From the NCBI GenBank assembly GCA_019914945.1, contig CM034101.1:13713188-13777187 (forward strand): a stretch of DNA of 64,000 bases, read 5' to 3'. The stretch is from Typha latifolia. Lineage: Eukaryota; Streptophyta; Magnoliopsida; Poales; Typhaceae. The position numbers were made by a program, and so were the translations under genes. This document shows, in pieces, positions 25,011 through 38,300 of this stretch (positions within the stretch are counted from its first letter, which is position 1; each line of letters opens with the position of its first letter). The notes beneath the pieces were generated by a model. The model was not told the DNA's origin and ran no database searches. It saw only the letters and a program-made list of their open reading frames with translations.

Positions 25011-27299
25011 TGCGAGATACTCACTGTTGGGGCTTCTTGGGGAGGTTCTTCATGTGGGTTTGTTGACTGCAGTCGGAAGAGAGGATGGAGATTTGAGTGC
25101 GAACGATCAAGAGGGAGCAAAGGATTCCATGATTCTATTTTTCAGAGGAGTTCAGAAGCTTTGTAGATGTACTGTTTGGCCTAAAAAGGAGGATGCCCTC
25201 CAGTATTTCTGGTCATTTGAGTGTCAAGTGAAGGGGGAGAGAGAGAAGAGGAGACGGGGGACAGTGTTAGGGCTTTTGTGTAAATGGAGGAAAGCAGACA
25301 GTGGAGTGGAAAGGTGATGTGACACAAGGGAACTTAATGGGATAGGTCTAATAGATTGGTGCGGTAGAGTTAGATTAACCTGGACTCTCTCAGATGCAAC
25401 CAATTATGAATGCAGCAGCTCTAAGCCTTTGTGAATTGACATGAGTACCTCAATTCGCCTACTTTAATCTTTTGCATTATTTATGCTTGCTCTTGTCTAC
25501 TATATCTTCCTAGGTTTGCTGATATATGAGATCTATCTAGCCTTGTTCTTTTGCTGATCCTACGAGTATTATCACAGTAGATACAGCATGCATCTGTTTT
25601 CACATGCATACGACATCGACAAGAAATAGCTTATAAACTGAACATAGCGTGTCACGCATGGTGAAACTATATAATAGCATAAGGGTAAATTACTAACTGC
25701 TCTTTATGACTATCCCTAATATTTGATTTGAAATACAAAACGACAGTTAATGAAAGCTATTAAATTATATAATACTTGTCTGACATTAATTATTCCATAA
25801 CTTGAGCAATTATGAATCTTTTGCTTGTATATGTTTTAAGATATACAGCATATTATTATTTTATGATCATGCATTTAAGGGGGTGATGCATGGGACAGAG
25901 AGAGATGCTATAAATAAGGTCTGAGGATTGGCCTCTTGTAGGAAGAATATACATGGTGTAGCAAGTTTGATGATGGAGAAGGTTTTTGGTATTTCTAAAA
26001 ATAATGTTTCCCATCCATTTGGATCAAAATTATATAAAATATAAGTTTAAGCTTAATTCGATTTCGATCTTAAGCACATGAGCAAATTGTAACTTACATA
26101 CATTATATATGTGCATGCACATATGTTTATTTTTATAGAAATTAATTAAATTACTCCATATATTCTTTTTATTATTATTTATATTTTATATTTTACTATA
26201 TTTTATATCTCCAAAATACTTTGAGTTAAATCTTTTTTTTTTCATAACAAACAACTAATGACAGAGAAAATATTTCGTTACATATGAAAAATTAAAATAT
26301 CTAAAATACTTTTTATTTAGCTTTAAAATTTAGTTCTCTGTTTAAATTTTATTTTAATCTCAATTTTTTTAAGAATATCAAGGTTACTTTCTATGTATAA
26401 TTATTTTAAGTTATTTAAATTATAATTGACTATTAAGAAAACAAAGAGTGGAATGTTGTAAAGGGCATTTTAAGTAAAATGCAGAGCTCATACAATAGCA
26501 GATTGTACGTGAATGATACTAAACCCGAAAGTACGGTGTTTTTGATAAAAATTTTCCTCTTTATTGAGAGAGTACGGTCATCGGAGTTATCTACTTGATT
26601 TGCCCAACAATACATTTGGCTAACCATTCACAAGCTCCACTTGCACATTAGGACAAGGTACTCTTTGCACCAGTGGATGTTCAAATATTTGTCCTTGTGG
26701 ATTTATTGTACAAATCCAGATATATGCTTATAGTGACAGCATTCATAACCATCGGACGGCATTAGACATTTATTTTTTTATATATAAAAATAAGAGAAAA
26801 TTGTAGATATATATATGTTAGAAGACTTATTTAGTTGGTATTAGACTCTCTTCTTCCTAATCTAAATCATTTGATGTGTTGTAAATGTATGCGTGACTTA
26901 TACTTAAACTAAGTTTAAGTCTTATTAGATCTTTATCATTTAAGCAAGAAATCGTATCCATTATTCTTTGCAAGTTAAGACTCGGTTAAACTTATAATGG
27001 ATCAAGTGATCTTTTTTCTTGTCCGATGTGCTAACGATTACTTTCATCAGAATAATATAGAGAAAAGTAATAAGGTCAACTTGGTATCTAATATATATAT
27101 AAACATTCTATCTGGAGATCTTAGAAGAAATTTCATTGGCGCGTTATACGTTAGAGAGACAAAGGAGAACTCTAATCCCAATAGAGGAGGCAGTGATATA
27201 CACACATTGAAATCCCCGGTCTAATACAAAAGACAACAACTATTAATTATGAGACAAAGAGTCCACATCATTTCTTTGTTTTTATTAGAGATAATTACA

Positions 27300-27620
27300 C
27301 TAAGATAATGTGAACAATAGAACCTTTTTATCCTTTTAGTACATATTAACCTTTTAAATTATGAAAAATCTCTCATCCATGTGGTTGACAAAAGACTCAA
27401 AAAATTATATTACTCTTATCTTTCTCTTTCTTTCCTTTAAAATAAGAGTAAAATAATTCCCTGGTAGAGGACATAAAATTAATTAATTATATGACACTCA
27501 ACATGATATTCTGTTGATAAAAAATAAAATTTAATGGAAGAGATATCTCAGAGATTTTATTATAGTTATAAGAGTCTATGTGCCACAAAAAGTTAAATGA
27601 TGAGCATATATAGAAATAAA
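27300..27620. repeat. AT-rich dispersed repeat family, copy 2
   Basis: Collinear short-block similarity to 13640-13940 (ATGAAAAATCTCTCATCC, TTTAAAATAAGAGTAAAATAATTCCC, TTTAATGGAAG, AGAGATTTTATTATA). Non-coding; probably a MITE or a solo terminal repeat. Confidence 0.5.
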
Positions 27621-29101
27621 TAATAATTTAAAAGATCTTGATACATTTATCCTTTCTATTAGTATTATTTTTAAAATTGTTCCCTCCTCACATGTGATAC
27701 TTAATAGAATATATATATATATATAAGAACCCTTAGCATGTTAATTGTCACTAATATATGGTTTTGATGATCTTCGGAAGTAAAAGTAAATCTTAATACT
27801 TGTTTCTTGGGCCAATAGTTAACGCCAATAATGTTACAATTAATTCTTCTTGACAGCGTACCCTAGAATTGAAGGGAATCTTGCTAGACCAGTCCTACAG
27901 TGAACTACAATAATGCAATTTGGCCTCCTTGCTGAACAAGATACAATTTACAATCACTGAAAACACTCCAAAACTTTGTCCTTAGCTAGTTGGTACTCAA
28001 CTTGATTTTTGATAACTTTTTGCACTTTAATGATGTGCTAGTCATCCACTTTCCACTTAGGAGATGAAAAATAGAGATTACATGGCAAAAAGATCTTCCA
28101 CCTCGCCCAAGTTCTAGTTCGTGCACAACTACAAGTCTCAAATATAAGATCAACATAAATAAAGGCATTCAAAGTTCTTAAAGTTATAATATATATTCTT
28201 GGCAGCGGCGGAGCGAGGATTATCATTTGGAGGGTGCCAAAATGTGTTATATGTTTTTTAATTTGTATCATATGAAATAATTATTAAATTCTAATAAATA
28301 AAATATATTAGATCTGAAAAAAAATGTATTATCAAATATTAATTACACAATTAGAAATATAAAATATGTTATCTTAAAATCATAACACTACATTAAAAAA
28401 ACATCAAGCAAAAAGAATGCCAAACATTAGAAACTTGATAGTTTAACATATCTTAAATTTAAGTACTACAATGTGTAAGATTCGTGGTTCTCCTTATCCA
28501 ACGACTACAAAGGTACATATCAAATAACATTTCTTTAAACTTGTTCTCGTTTAGTTTACACTAGAGATAACGCTTAAAATAACCTCTAGTTAAACATATA
28601 TAATGCTCACCAATAATAGTTACCTGCAATGAGTATAATATGAAAGATCTATTGGCTATGTTTTATCTTTTTATCTTCGTAATAGTTCGAGACCTCCTTC
28701 CCATTATATATTTTGGATTGTTGGGACTTGAAATTTATTGGCTTGGAAAGAGATATAAAAAACACACGTGAAAGAAAGCTAGAGAAACAAAGGCCAAGGA
28801 CAATTAATGGTTTTAAACCTAATAATTATATATATATATATATATTGTAATAATATGTATATCTTTTAGGAGTGTCTCTCTTGGCTTTTTGGATTCCTCC
28901 TCTAATTCTTGATATAGGTTAGATAACCAATTGGCCTAAAAGTTTAAATCGTTGAATAATTGATTAGTAATTTAAACTATATCTATTATTATTAATGATA
29001 TTTAGATCATATCTATTATGACAGTATGTTTGCTAACAGCTTAATATTGTACCTATTAATAGATTAACTAGTTACCTAAATATAGTATTGGAGCCAGTTT
29101 T

Positions 29102-29338
29102 TTACTAGATCTTTTTTATCTCGATATCGAGGCAGTACTGCTACTTCAAAAAGAAGTAGCATCTATTACAGAATTCAAAGTCATCAAGAAAAGAAAAAAA
29201 ATCGAGTCGCAGGATAAAAGTGTCAAGGAAGTACAGGCAATGCACGAGGGTGTTGAAGTGCTGCAGGACAACCTTTTTTCAAAAAAATTGTTCCTCAGTA
29301 AAGAGGAGGAGCATATTGTCAACCCTGCCAATTTATAA
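29102..29338 (+). pseudogene. Short open reading-frame relic, Lys/Glu-rich
   Basis: An open frame without a good ATG at its start runs to TAA at 29338. It encodes about 79 residues with a heptad-like, charged composition (…EFKVIKKRKKIESQ…, …VQAMHEGVEVLQDNLF…). The spacing loosely recalls the C-terminal coiled coil of plant DUF241/BPS1-like proteins, but I cannot defend that assignment. It may be an exon fragment of a dead gene. Confidence 0.25.
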
Positions 29339-29734
29339 AGACTGGCAGGTAGCAGACAACCACTAGCAAAGCAGCCACAATGTCCTCGTTGAACACCTTT
29401 ACCCCCAAGGAAAGCAAACGTTTGGTACCCTTCTCACGCCTCAAAGCTTTTCTACACAGACTAAATAGTTGCATGTGAAGATTATCCTAATGAAGTTAGT
29501 GCACACAAACGAGGAAATTTAATTTCTCACCCCAACTCGGTGTTATTGTGTTCTCTGAGACTTGGTATCTTTCTTATTTTTCTTTACAGTGTTAGTTTAT
29601 TGTTTTAACCAAGTGCGAAACAACTTGTATCAAAAGATCTACTGTCCCCCTACTTCACGTTGCATTCACGAGCTTTTTCTTAAAAGACAAAACAATAGAA
29701 ATGAGCTCCAGAATCCTGGACATGGGTATTGCTA

Positions 29735-29735
<1 letters not shown>

Positions 29736-29772
<37 letters not shown>
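29736..29772. repeat. (TA)n microsatellite
   Basis: About 18 TA units with no gene nearby. Confidence 0.9.
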
Positions 29773-29775
<3 letters not shown>

Positions 29776-30858
29776 TACAGTGTACAAACTGTGGAAGAGT
29801 ACCATGGAATTGCTCATGCATGTGCCATTGTTCAGGTCTGGAGAACGGCAAGAAGCTCGTCAGGAATATCATTTGACCTAAAAGAGAAAATTAAGAGAAG
29901 ATGCCAAGAATAAACCAAGTGGTGAAGGAAGAGACAAAGCAACAAAACACCAAACATTCCACACACTCTCAACTTCAGTAATAATGAAATACCAAACAAA
30001 TCTATACTCTCATGTTGCAAACCTCCAAGTTTTCTAGTTGCAGAGAAAGCAAGACTTCTGGTTACTGATTGTTCTTTTTTCTTTTCTTTTTCTTTTTTAA
30101 TTCTAATTATGCGATTATTATAATATTGGATGATGGAAAAGGAGTGGTGGGCGATGATTCATAACAATCTGGATAGATTGGGAGGGAGAGTGGAAGCAGT
30201 TGGGAAGTAGGTTAAGAATACATTCGAGGAATGTGCTTTTATTTTATATGGATTAATTTAACCAACTGCGAATTTATGAATACATAGGAGCAATTTATGA
30301 ATATTAAAAATATCTGAAAAAAAAACTAGGGTGTCAAATGCAAATTTCCCAAAATAATTCGAAGCAAGTATGGGAACGAAATCAATTTTACTCAATAGCT
30401 TAAACATGCAAGTAGTAGACCTTTTTTTTTTTTAATCTTAAACCTTCGACTTACTAATGAACTAAACATTCTCTCTTTTCCGAGCTATCTCTTACCTACA
30501 TAATTAATAATACACTTGCATAAAGCTTCCTCCACTTTAGTAACTAGATGCGACCTTCTTGTTCTTTTGCTCACCAAAGAAAATTCCAATAGAGACAGTC
30601 ACTGATTCATCTATGGAACCAATATTTGTCATCTTTAACCTCTTCTATAATGTCATCCAGGAAATGCAATCTAAATAATGCAAATGATGATATGAGCTTT
30701 TTTTTGTCAATAAAGAAAATATGTCAAGCATGTGAAGTTTAAGCATTGCTCTTCAGCATGCATCACCTACAGCAACACCCATTACTGGGACAAAAGCAGT
30801 TCTTTATCGAATTCATCAGCTAAATTTCAGAGAAAAGAACAGCAATTGCTGGTTTGCA

Positions 30859-33800
30859 TCATTTGGTGGCACCATTAGTCAGTATTTGTTCGACGGCTTG
30901 CTGAAAAAGAAAGGAAAAGTAAAATGTTAGCGAATTAATTGTAAGAAATGAACAAGCCGATATGAGAAACTGATCGTCTTAAGTTAAAAAAGAAAACTAC
31001 CTTGATACATGTCAATGCATATTGGACATCGCTGTCGGATATTTGGTAATGGAGAACAAGCCTGACACTGGAAAATAAACATGATTAGTATTTCGAGTTA
31101 CATGTGCTGCTGAAGTGTATATATATATATTAAACTGCTGATTTCCAACTAATATTCAATTGTAAAAAAGGTTGGTGTGTATGCATACACTGAAAGATGA
31201 ATACTATGTCAGAGTAATTACTGAATGAAGCTTGGTGCAATGAAGAACAAGTATAGTACATAATCAAATTGATTTGACCTCAGAAACCAATGCATAGTCA
31301 GGTAAAACGGAAATGTTAATTGCAATTTGAACAGAACTAAATAAAGTTTCAGATGTTAATAGATCTGCCTGCAGTGAACAAAAAAAAACTAGCCAGAAAC
31401 AGAAGAAAGAAAATCTGTAAATCCAAATTCTGATGCTGTAGAAACAAAATGAGTATTATGAACTCCTATTTCTCAATATGAAACAAACGAAGGAAATTTA
31501 GTCTTGAAGAGAAGAGCATGGAGTCGTACCTTCTTGAACCTGCTGTCAGTGCAAGTATGCCATAATTCTCCAGAGCTTGGCAGAGCCTTTCTGGTGATAG
31601 GTGTGAACTCTCCATGACAGTAAAGAATACCTGTTCGTAACAAAGACAAAGTTCAGAGAAAATGGAACAGAGAGAAAGTTAAGACGGATCTTGCACAAAT
31701 CAGAAATTAAAAGGGAGAAAAGAGAAATTAAATAGCGGGCAAGGACTACTAACCATATTTGTCTCCACTGAAGATGAATCAACACTGAGATGTTTGATTT
31801 GGTTGAGCCCCTCTGACAACAAGACAAAGGAAATTCAGAATGACTGATAACTTGCGAGGACGTTCTTCCGAATAGTAATGAAACTAGCTGCAAATTGTAC
31901 AACCAAAAATAGATATGACCTGCAAAAAATTTAGCCTTTCTATGATCATCCTCAAGCTTGCTCACATTATCTCGCAGAGCAACACAGGCTGCTGCACAAA
32001 GTACTCCAATCTGCCTCATCCCGCCACCTAACGTCTTCCTAAGCCTTTTAGCCTGAGAGTATATTTTTAAATATGGATCAATAAGGACTGCATTGGTGAT
32101 TTATAGCTGTACCAGCATAAACATTACCTTGGTTATAAAGATTTTTGAGCCTACAATAACAGATCCAATGGGAGCACCTAACCCTTTTGATAAGCATACC
32201 TGAAATTCCTTTGCATAAGAAAAAGGAAGTAGAACATCTTCTAGTAAAAGTGGTAAAGAGCAACTAATGAACTGTTGAATACATTCCCACGTTCAAAACT
32301 TTCAATAAGAGATACTCATTACATGCATCGAGACAAACAGAGAAAGGTATGACGAACAGAAATAACCAAACAAGTAAAATCATACCGAAACTGAGTCAGC
32401 AGCTTGTACAAGCCTATGAACAGGAACTCCCAGTGCCTGGTATATTAATTTCAAATAGTTAGATATTGCAATTCATATGGAAGCAATTATTATGTACTTC
32501 AGAAAACTATGCCATAGATAATTTCTTTTGGACATGGCAATACTGCAGTGCCATTTTGATGCAGCAGAACAGCATTGTGAATGACTCAAGATGGCTATAT
32601 GTGTGAAACTTGTATAACTTCATCAGTATCGACGATTGACTTGTTTATCACTAAATAATATTCCACAGTGCTCTTTAAAGATAAACAAACTCGAGGACAA
32701 ATAAATACTACTTGCTACAAAGAAACCCTTCAAACAATACATCTGATACTCAAATGTTTCTTTAAGCACTTTCAGGCACTATCAGATAATTCCTTCAGAT
32801 AAAATTGTCAGAGGGAAGCAAGGAAGAAAGGAGGAAAAAAGACGATGCACCGTAACATTCCAGGAGCTTCATACATTAGGACACCCTTTCTTAAAAATGA
32901 ATAGCATCCACACAAATATAACCATGATATTTTAAATTAATGAAAGGGTAGTAAATTGAAAAGGAAAGTGAAACATCAAAGGGCCCAAGTACTTACTACT
33001 GCAGCATTGAAGATTCGTGCTCCATCTATATGAAGTTTCAAACCATGCTGTTTAGCTACCTCGCCAACCTTGTCTGTATATTCTGCAGATATGCATCTTC
33101 CACCACAACTACAGAAATGACAATGAAAGCCATAAAAAAATTGAAAAAGATGATAATCGAGAGGTAGATTCAAATAGTTCAAGAACAAAATCTGTATAGC
33201 TACGGTTGCTGATAGAGCGAAAAAACAAAAGGTTTTTTCTGATATATAATCCATCACCAAATCGGCGTGCCGGATAAGCAGAAATAATCTAAAATTTGGA
33301 CCGAAAGAAGCTAATGCACCTCTTGAACAGTAAATATGCAGTTCACAAGTGTCACATCTGAAAGCACTAATATTTCTTGTGAGCATTATAGCCTATCTAC
33401 ATGTACTAATAAGTCATTTGCATAAAATGTGAAGTTCTTAAATCTATTTGGTCATAGCCTGTACCATCTTCATACCATTTTCATTTACAATCAAATTACA
33501 ACATATCCACAACTCTCACCACAAAGGAAACATGTCAAACATAGTTAACCATCATAATATGATTTTTGAGGTGACAGGTAAAAGACATGCAGTGGTATGT
33601 TACTATTTTCAGGGTTTCAATTAGAATGATTCACTATAACTGCAGACCCAGGTTTCTCGTTACATTTGTAGTACATGTTAGCTTACAAATACTGGAAAAG
33701 AAGAAGAATGAAAGAAAGGTTCCTAAGCATAAACTGTAAGAGAAAACTTGTGAAATGCAGCAAAAATTCAAAATTACTGGGTAATGAATTAAATTTCCTA

Positions 33801-34417
33801 CAATATGGAACGGAAGAAAATCCACTTAGCAATAAGCATAGTTCAGAGAGAATTTAAAGATACATACTTGCACATAGAGCACAACATACATAGTATGACA
33901 AATTCTAAAGATTACCACAAACTGATAACTAATTAATTCAACAACAAGAATGAAAAATAGAAAGAGATACTCACTTAGCATGTGTATTCTCCAAGCAAAT
34001 TAATCTAGTTGTTGGATAATAGAGTTCTCCCTCAGGATGCCTAATAGCTGCAACAATCTGATCTATATCCATGGTGCCATCAGGATTGTTCTTCACGGTT
34101 TTCGGGTGCACACCACCAATTGTTGAGATGCCTCCATTTTCATAAATATGTATATGGGAATTGTCCCCAAGGATGACTTCACTGCCTCTGACCTCACAAT
34201 GAACAAGCACTGATATGAGGTTGCCCATGGTGCCTGAGGGCACAAAGAGTGCCGCATCCTTGCCCATAAGCTTTGCCATCTCAGTTAAGAATACTTGGGC
34301 AGTGGGATCCGAGCCCAAGACATCATCATCCACTTCTGCGGTCGCCATGGCAGTTCGCATTGCCTCAGTGGGCTTTGTGACTGTATCCGATCGAAGATCA
34401 ATTGTCCTTGTCACCAT
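30859..34417 (-). CDS. THA1: L-threonine (allo-threonine) aldolase
   Basis: PLP-dependent enzyme that splits L-threonine or L-allo-threonine into glycine and acetaldehyde in the cytosol. Nine exons (minus): 34417-33975, 33108-32997, 32436-32386, 32199-32128, 32052-31920, 31812-31754, 31630-31530, 31067-31001, 30900-30859. All phases close; 359 aa, the usual length. It opens with [18 protein letters not shown]. The PLP lysine is in CLSKGLGAP (Lys207). Cofactor-pocket motifs include [10 protein letters not shown] and [10 protein letters not shown], and the GGGMRQIG loop is present. The donor after exon 5 reads G|GTCATA, weaker than the others but still GT. A 5' UTR intron is likely, with a donor near 35086 and an acceptor near 34454. 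Nothing suggests loss of function. Confidence 0.96.
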
Positions 34418-35349
34418 TGTATAATTTTGCTTAAATCTACTTGTTCCTTCTTCCTGAAGTTCAACTCAGACTGCTCAATCTAGTTTCTGATGAAAATAAA
34501 AAAGGAATGTTGATTCTAGATGCTGCAGTTCTTCTTTAGAGAGTCCAACTATATCTCTGTGCAGCGGAAACATCCCATAAGTTCTAAAATGATGGATTTA
34601 TTACTGACATTCTATGCACACAACAATAAGAATGGAGAGAAAGGGAAAAATAAGCGATCAACTGATTTGTTCTTATCCAATACTCTGAGAAATTCTAATG
34701 AAAAGGTTACAATAAGTTGTATTTAACAAACATAAAGATTAACATCTAGGAAAAACAGAGAAGCCAATTCAACAAGCTACCCAAACCAATCTACGAACAA
34801 CCACTTCAATATGTTCCGCCAAATTCTATATCAATAGTCCAAATAGGAGAAACCCACTAATGAAATAACTAAAGAAACACGAATATGGTCACAAAATTTC
34901 CATTACATTGAAAAAAACGCGACAGCGATACCTTCACTCTAAAACCCAGTCACCCTCTTCAACCTCTCCGCTCAAGACTCCTACTAGGCACCCAAATCTA
35001 TTACCTAATCCTCTCAAATAGGTAAGGCACCACTTTTAAACCACAAAACCCTCGATTATGACAAGCCCAAGTCACAAAATCATACCTTTTGAATGAATCA
35101 GCGTGTAAACACGACAAGAAGTGACAGAGAAGATGCCAGAAATGCCCAGGGACGTCCCTCCACACGTCGAACAAGGAAACCAACGGCGATGCAGATTGCC
35201 GCGTTGCAAGATCCTAAACCGGTTTCCAAGCTCGTCTCCGGATTCCTCTCCTCTCCACTACTACTACTTTCCTCAGTTTTGGAGTCGATATACCTCCGGC
35301 CGAGCCACGTAATAAAAGTCGGTGTCTCTTGGTTTACGTTATAAAGCGC

Positions 35350-38300
35350 AAGAAATTGAAGTCCTTAAGACGTTACGTTAACGGATTCCAATGGTCTCCA
35401 AATTTAGAGAGAATTTAATTCAAGGATGGCCCTTTTTTTTGGCATTTCTCTTGTTTCACCATTTATATTTTCTCCGAAAACTTGATATATTTGTAACTGA
35501 AAAGAAATAAATATTTATGGAACAACTTTGCCTCTTTGTGTCTTCGTTTTTATTATTAAACAAGCCAACCCTCCGTAATTAGACTTAAGCAATTAGATCA
35601 ATTTGTCCATAGAAGCGAACCAAATAGACGAACTCCACACAATTCATTCTCCAAATGGGTTAAACCCATAACATTTTGCTTTATATTAAAAAAGTAAGAC
35701 TTTAATCACTGCACTAATTACTAAGGATGTGCTTAGTTGCTAGAAAAAGTTGGAGTGACTCTCTTATTTCACGAAAAAAATGTCAAAAAATTAGGCTATT
35801 TTTGATAAGGAAATCACTTCTTTAATTTATTTTTTTGTAATGAAACATAAATTTAATTATCTCAACTCCGATCCACCCTTTAAATGAAGGACCTGAAAAT
35901 GTTTGAAATGTAAATAACTTTTGCTAATCTCAAGATTCATCTAATAGCAAGAAAGCAATAAACCTTTTGGTAGGATACATGATCCAACTCAAAATAAGTA
36001 TTATTAAAAGTATTTTTTTAAGCATAAAAAGTGGTTTTTGCAAATATAATTAAGAAAAGGGATTTAAGCTGTCATACTCATAGGTGGAAGAAAACAATTG
36101 AAAAAAAAAACTATTGTTTGCTTACTGTAGGAGGAAGAGAAGTTTGGTTTGGCTACCATGATACGTTCGGTAAGAGTAGTAAGAGAAAGTAGTGATATGA
36201 ATATATGATTAATAGAACTCCATGTTTAGGACTAGTGAGAGAAAGTAAAGATATTGACTAGAATTCCATATTTCCACTGATTGACCTATGCAACAATCAG
36301 ATGAGCACATTCCAGATCATTTAAAGGAAAACTAATCAAATGAATAATAGTGTAGGCCACATCATGTCATTGGGTTAGGCTAATGATGCAGGAACCATCC
36401 AGGAAGATGATATAAAGTTTAACTTATTAATTTGGTGAACAAATATTGAAAGAATAACTTAATTTAGATGGATTCCTAATCCATCTAAATTTGAAAAAAA
36501 AAGGAGAGGAAAAGCATTATCATCACAGTCTCCTACTTAATCTGCCAGTCAGATTAGTGGCTAATGTTTTAAGAGTTTAACTCAAATCAGGTAGGTTAGC
36601 AAATTAAATTATGATCCATCTCTCTCTCTCTCTCTCTCTCTTTCATTAGTTGGCATGAAGAAGTACACAAGTTTGGATGTGTTTCTGGGTTCTGCTAATG
36701 CTGAGTGAGATCATTGCTGGCAGATAGAGTTGGACTACCAATAAATGTCAGGAAGGAGTTCTAAGTGTATAACCTTCAGTGGATAAGCATGCATGCACAT
36801 CACGTGGGCTGCTACCAAACGAAGAAGATGGAGAGATAATACGCCACTATCTTGGAGAAGGATATCTAACTAACTTCTCTTCTCCAAATTAATTTGAAAC
36901 TAAGACGCGATGTAATTCTAAATTGTATCAAAAGCTAGCATATATATATATATATATATCCTTCCAACAATGACACTTTTAAGTATGTCTACTTTTTAGG
37001 ACAAAACAAAAGGTTAAATTTCGATTCTGCATGCATATCGAATATTTTATAAACATTCTACAAATATAATGTCATTATATATTTGCTTAAAAAAAAATTC
37101 TCTGTATGGTTGTTAGAACGGTGGGAATATTCAAGTTTATTTGCAAGGGAATATTCTTCTTTTAATATTTTTCAGATCAATCTTGGTTTATGAGGAGTGA
37201 TTTTTTGAGAATACAGTGTATAAAATGGTAGGGTGTGAACAAAAAATCATTAAAATAGAGGGTATAAAATGTAATATTCTCTTCTTTTGTTAGGTCGTAT
37301 TTTAGCCCACAGGCTTAATGGGCCTGAAAAGGCCCAGCCCATCTCATACGGGCAATATTAGTCTACTAATTAAAAGGGTTACAGAGCCCATTAAGGGGCA
37401 TACTACAAAAATCTACGTGGCAGTCTTACATATTATCCTTAATCCAAAAGTTGGAAATCTATTGACCAATTTTGACATAAATTATAGTACAGTTTTACAG
37501 CACAATTTTCCATGGACTTTTTATTTATTTTTATGACATTTTGGATCATCTCATCTATCTAATATCTCTCCTTCATATGCCCGTGTTAACAGAAAATATC
37601 AAATGACTACTTTACTTTAAATTTCTCAAGTCTTTCTTTTCTCTAAATATAATGATACAATAATCTTTAGAGGGTCTAAAATTGACCAACTTTGTGATGA
37701 AGCACTGATTTAACCAGAGGAGCTTAACTAGATAATGTTAGAGAAATCTTTCCTGTTGGCGTGGTGATCATGCATCCCCAGATGAGTTTTCCATAAACTT
37801 TTGGGGTAAGATGAAGAGGATGAGCTCAATCAACTTTAATTAGAGACAGTGTAATAGGCAGATTTAGTTGAGAACTCACTTGAAATGGTCGTCGTTTTAA
37901 GAAGGTGATAATTGTGATTACCAATACAAATGTTCAGGATTAATTTGGATGGAACTCCTTAAGCACGAGCTCCTGGTACCAGTCAGCACCATTAAGAAGA
38001 TCATTGTAGAGATACCACAAGGACTGAGATAGTGGAGAGATTAGAGTGGGGCAGCTAGGGGTCTTGGTGGGAATAGAGATCGAGGAGCCCTGCAGTATTC
38101 ATTTTGCATTCTTTCGCAATAGATCCCTCAGGCTAAGAATAGAAGTCCAAATCTAAGTAGAACGATGCTTGAGCTTGGCTTCCCAAGAGGAAGAGCGAGG
38201 GAAGTATTTGGCCATAAGCAGGAGAGGCCAGGAGATAGTTGGGTTAGAGTCCCTAATAACGGGGTTAAGCTTAGTTAATAAGGAATTTGGAACGTAGTAG

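Larger units (their letters stand above)
25330..30850. other. Intergenic spacer with repeats and an ORF relic
   Basis: AT-rich, with microsatellites at 27710-27725, 28829-28846 and 29736-29772, and the AT-rich repeat copy at 27300-27620. Near 28200 there is a GGCAGCGGCGGAGCGAGGATT word of the kind often found at transposon ends. The only coding-like stretch is at 29102-29338. Confidence 0.55.
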
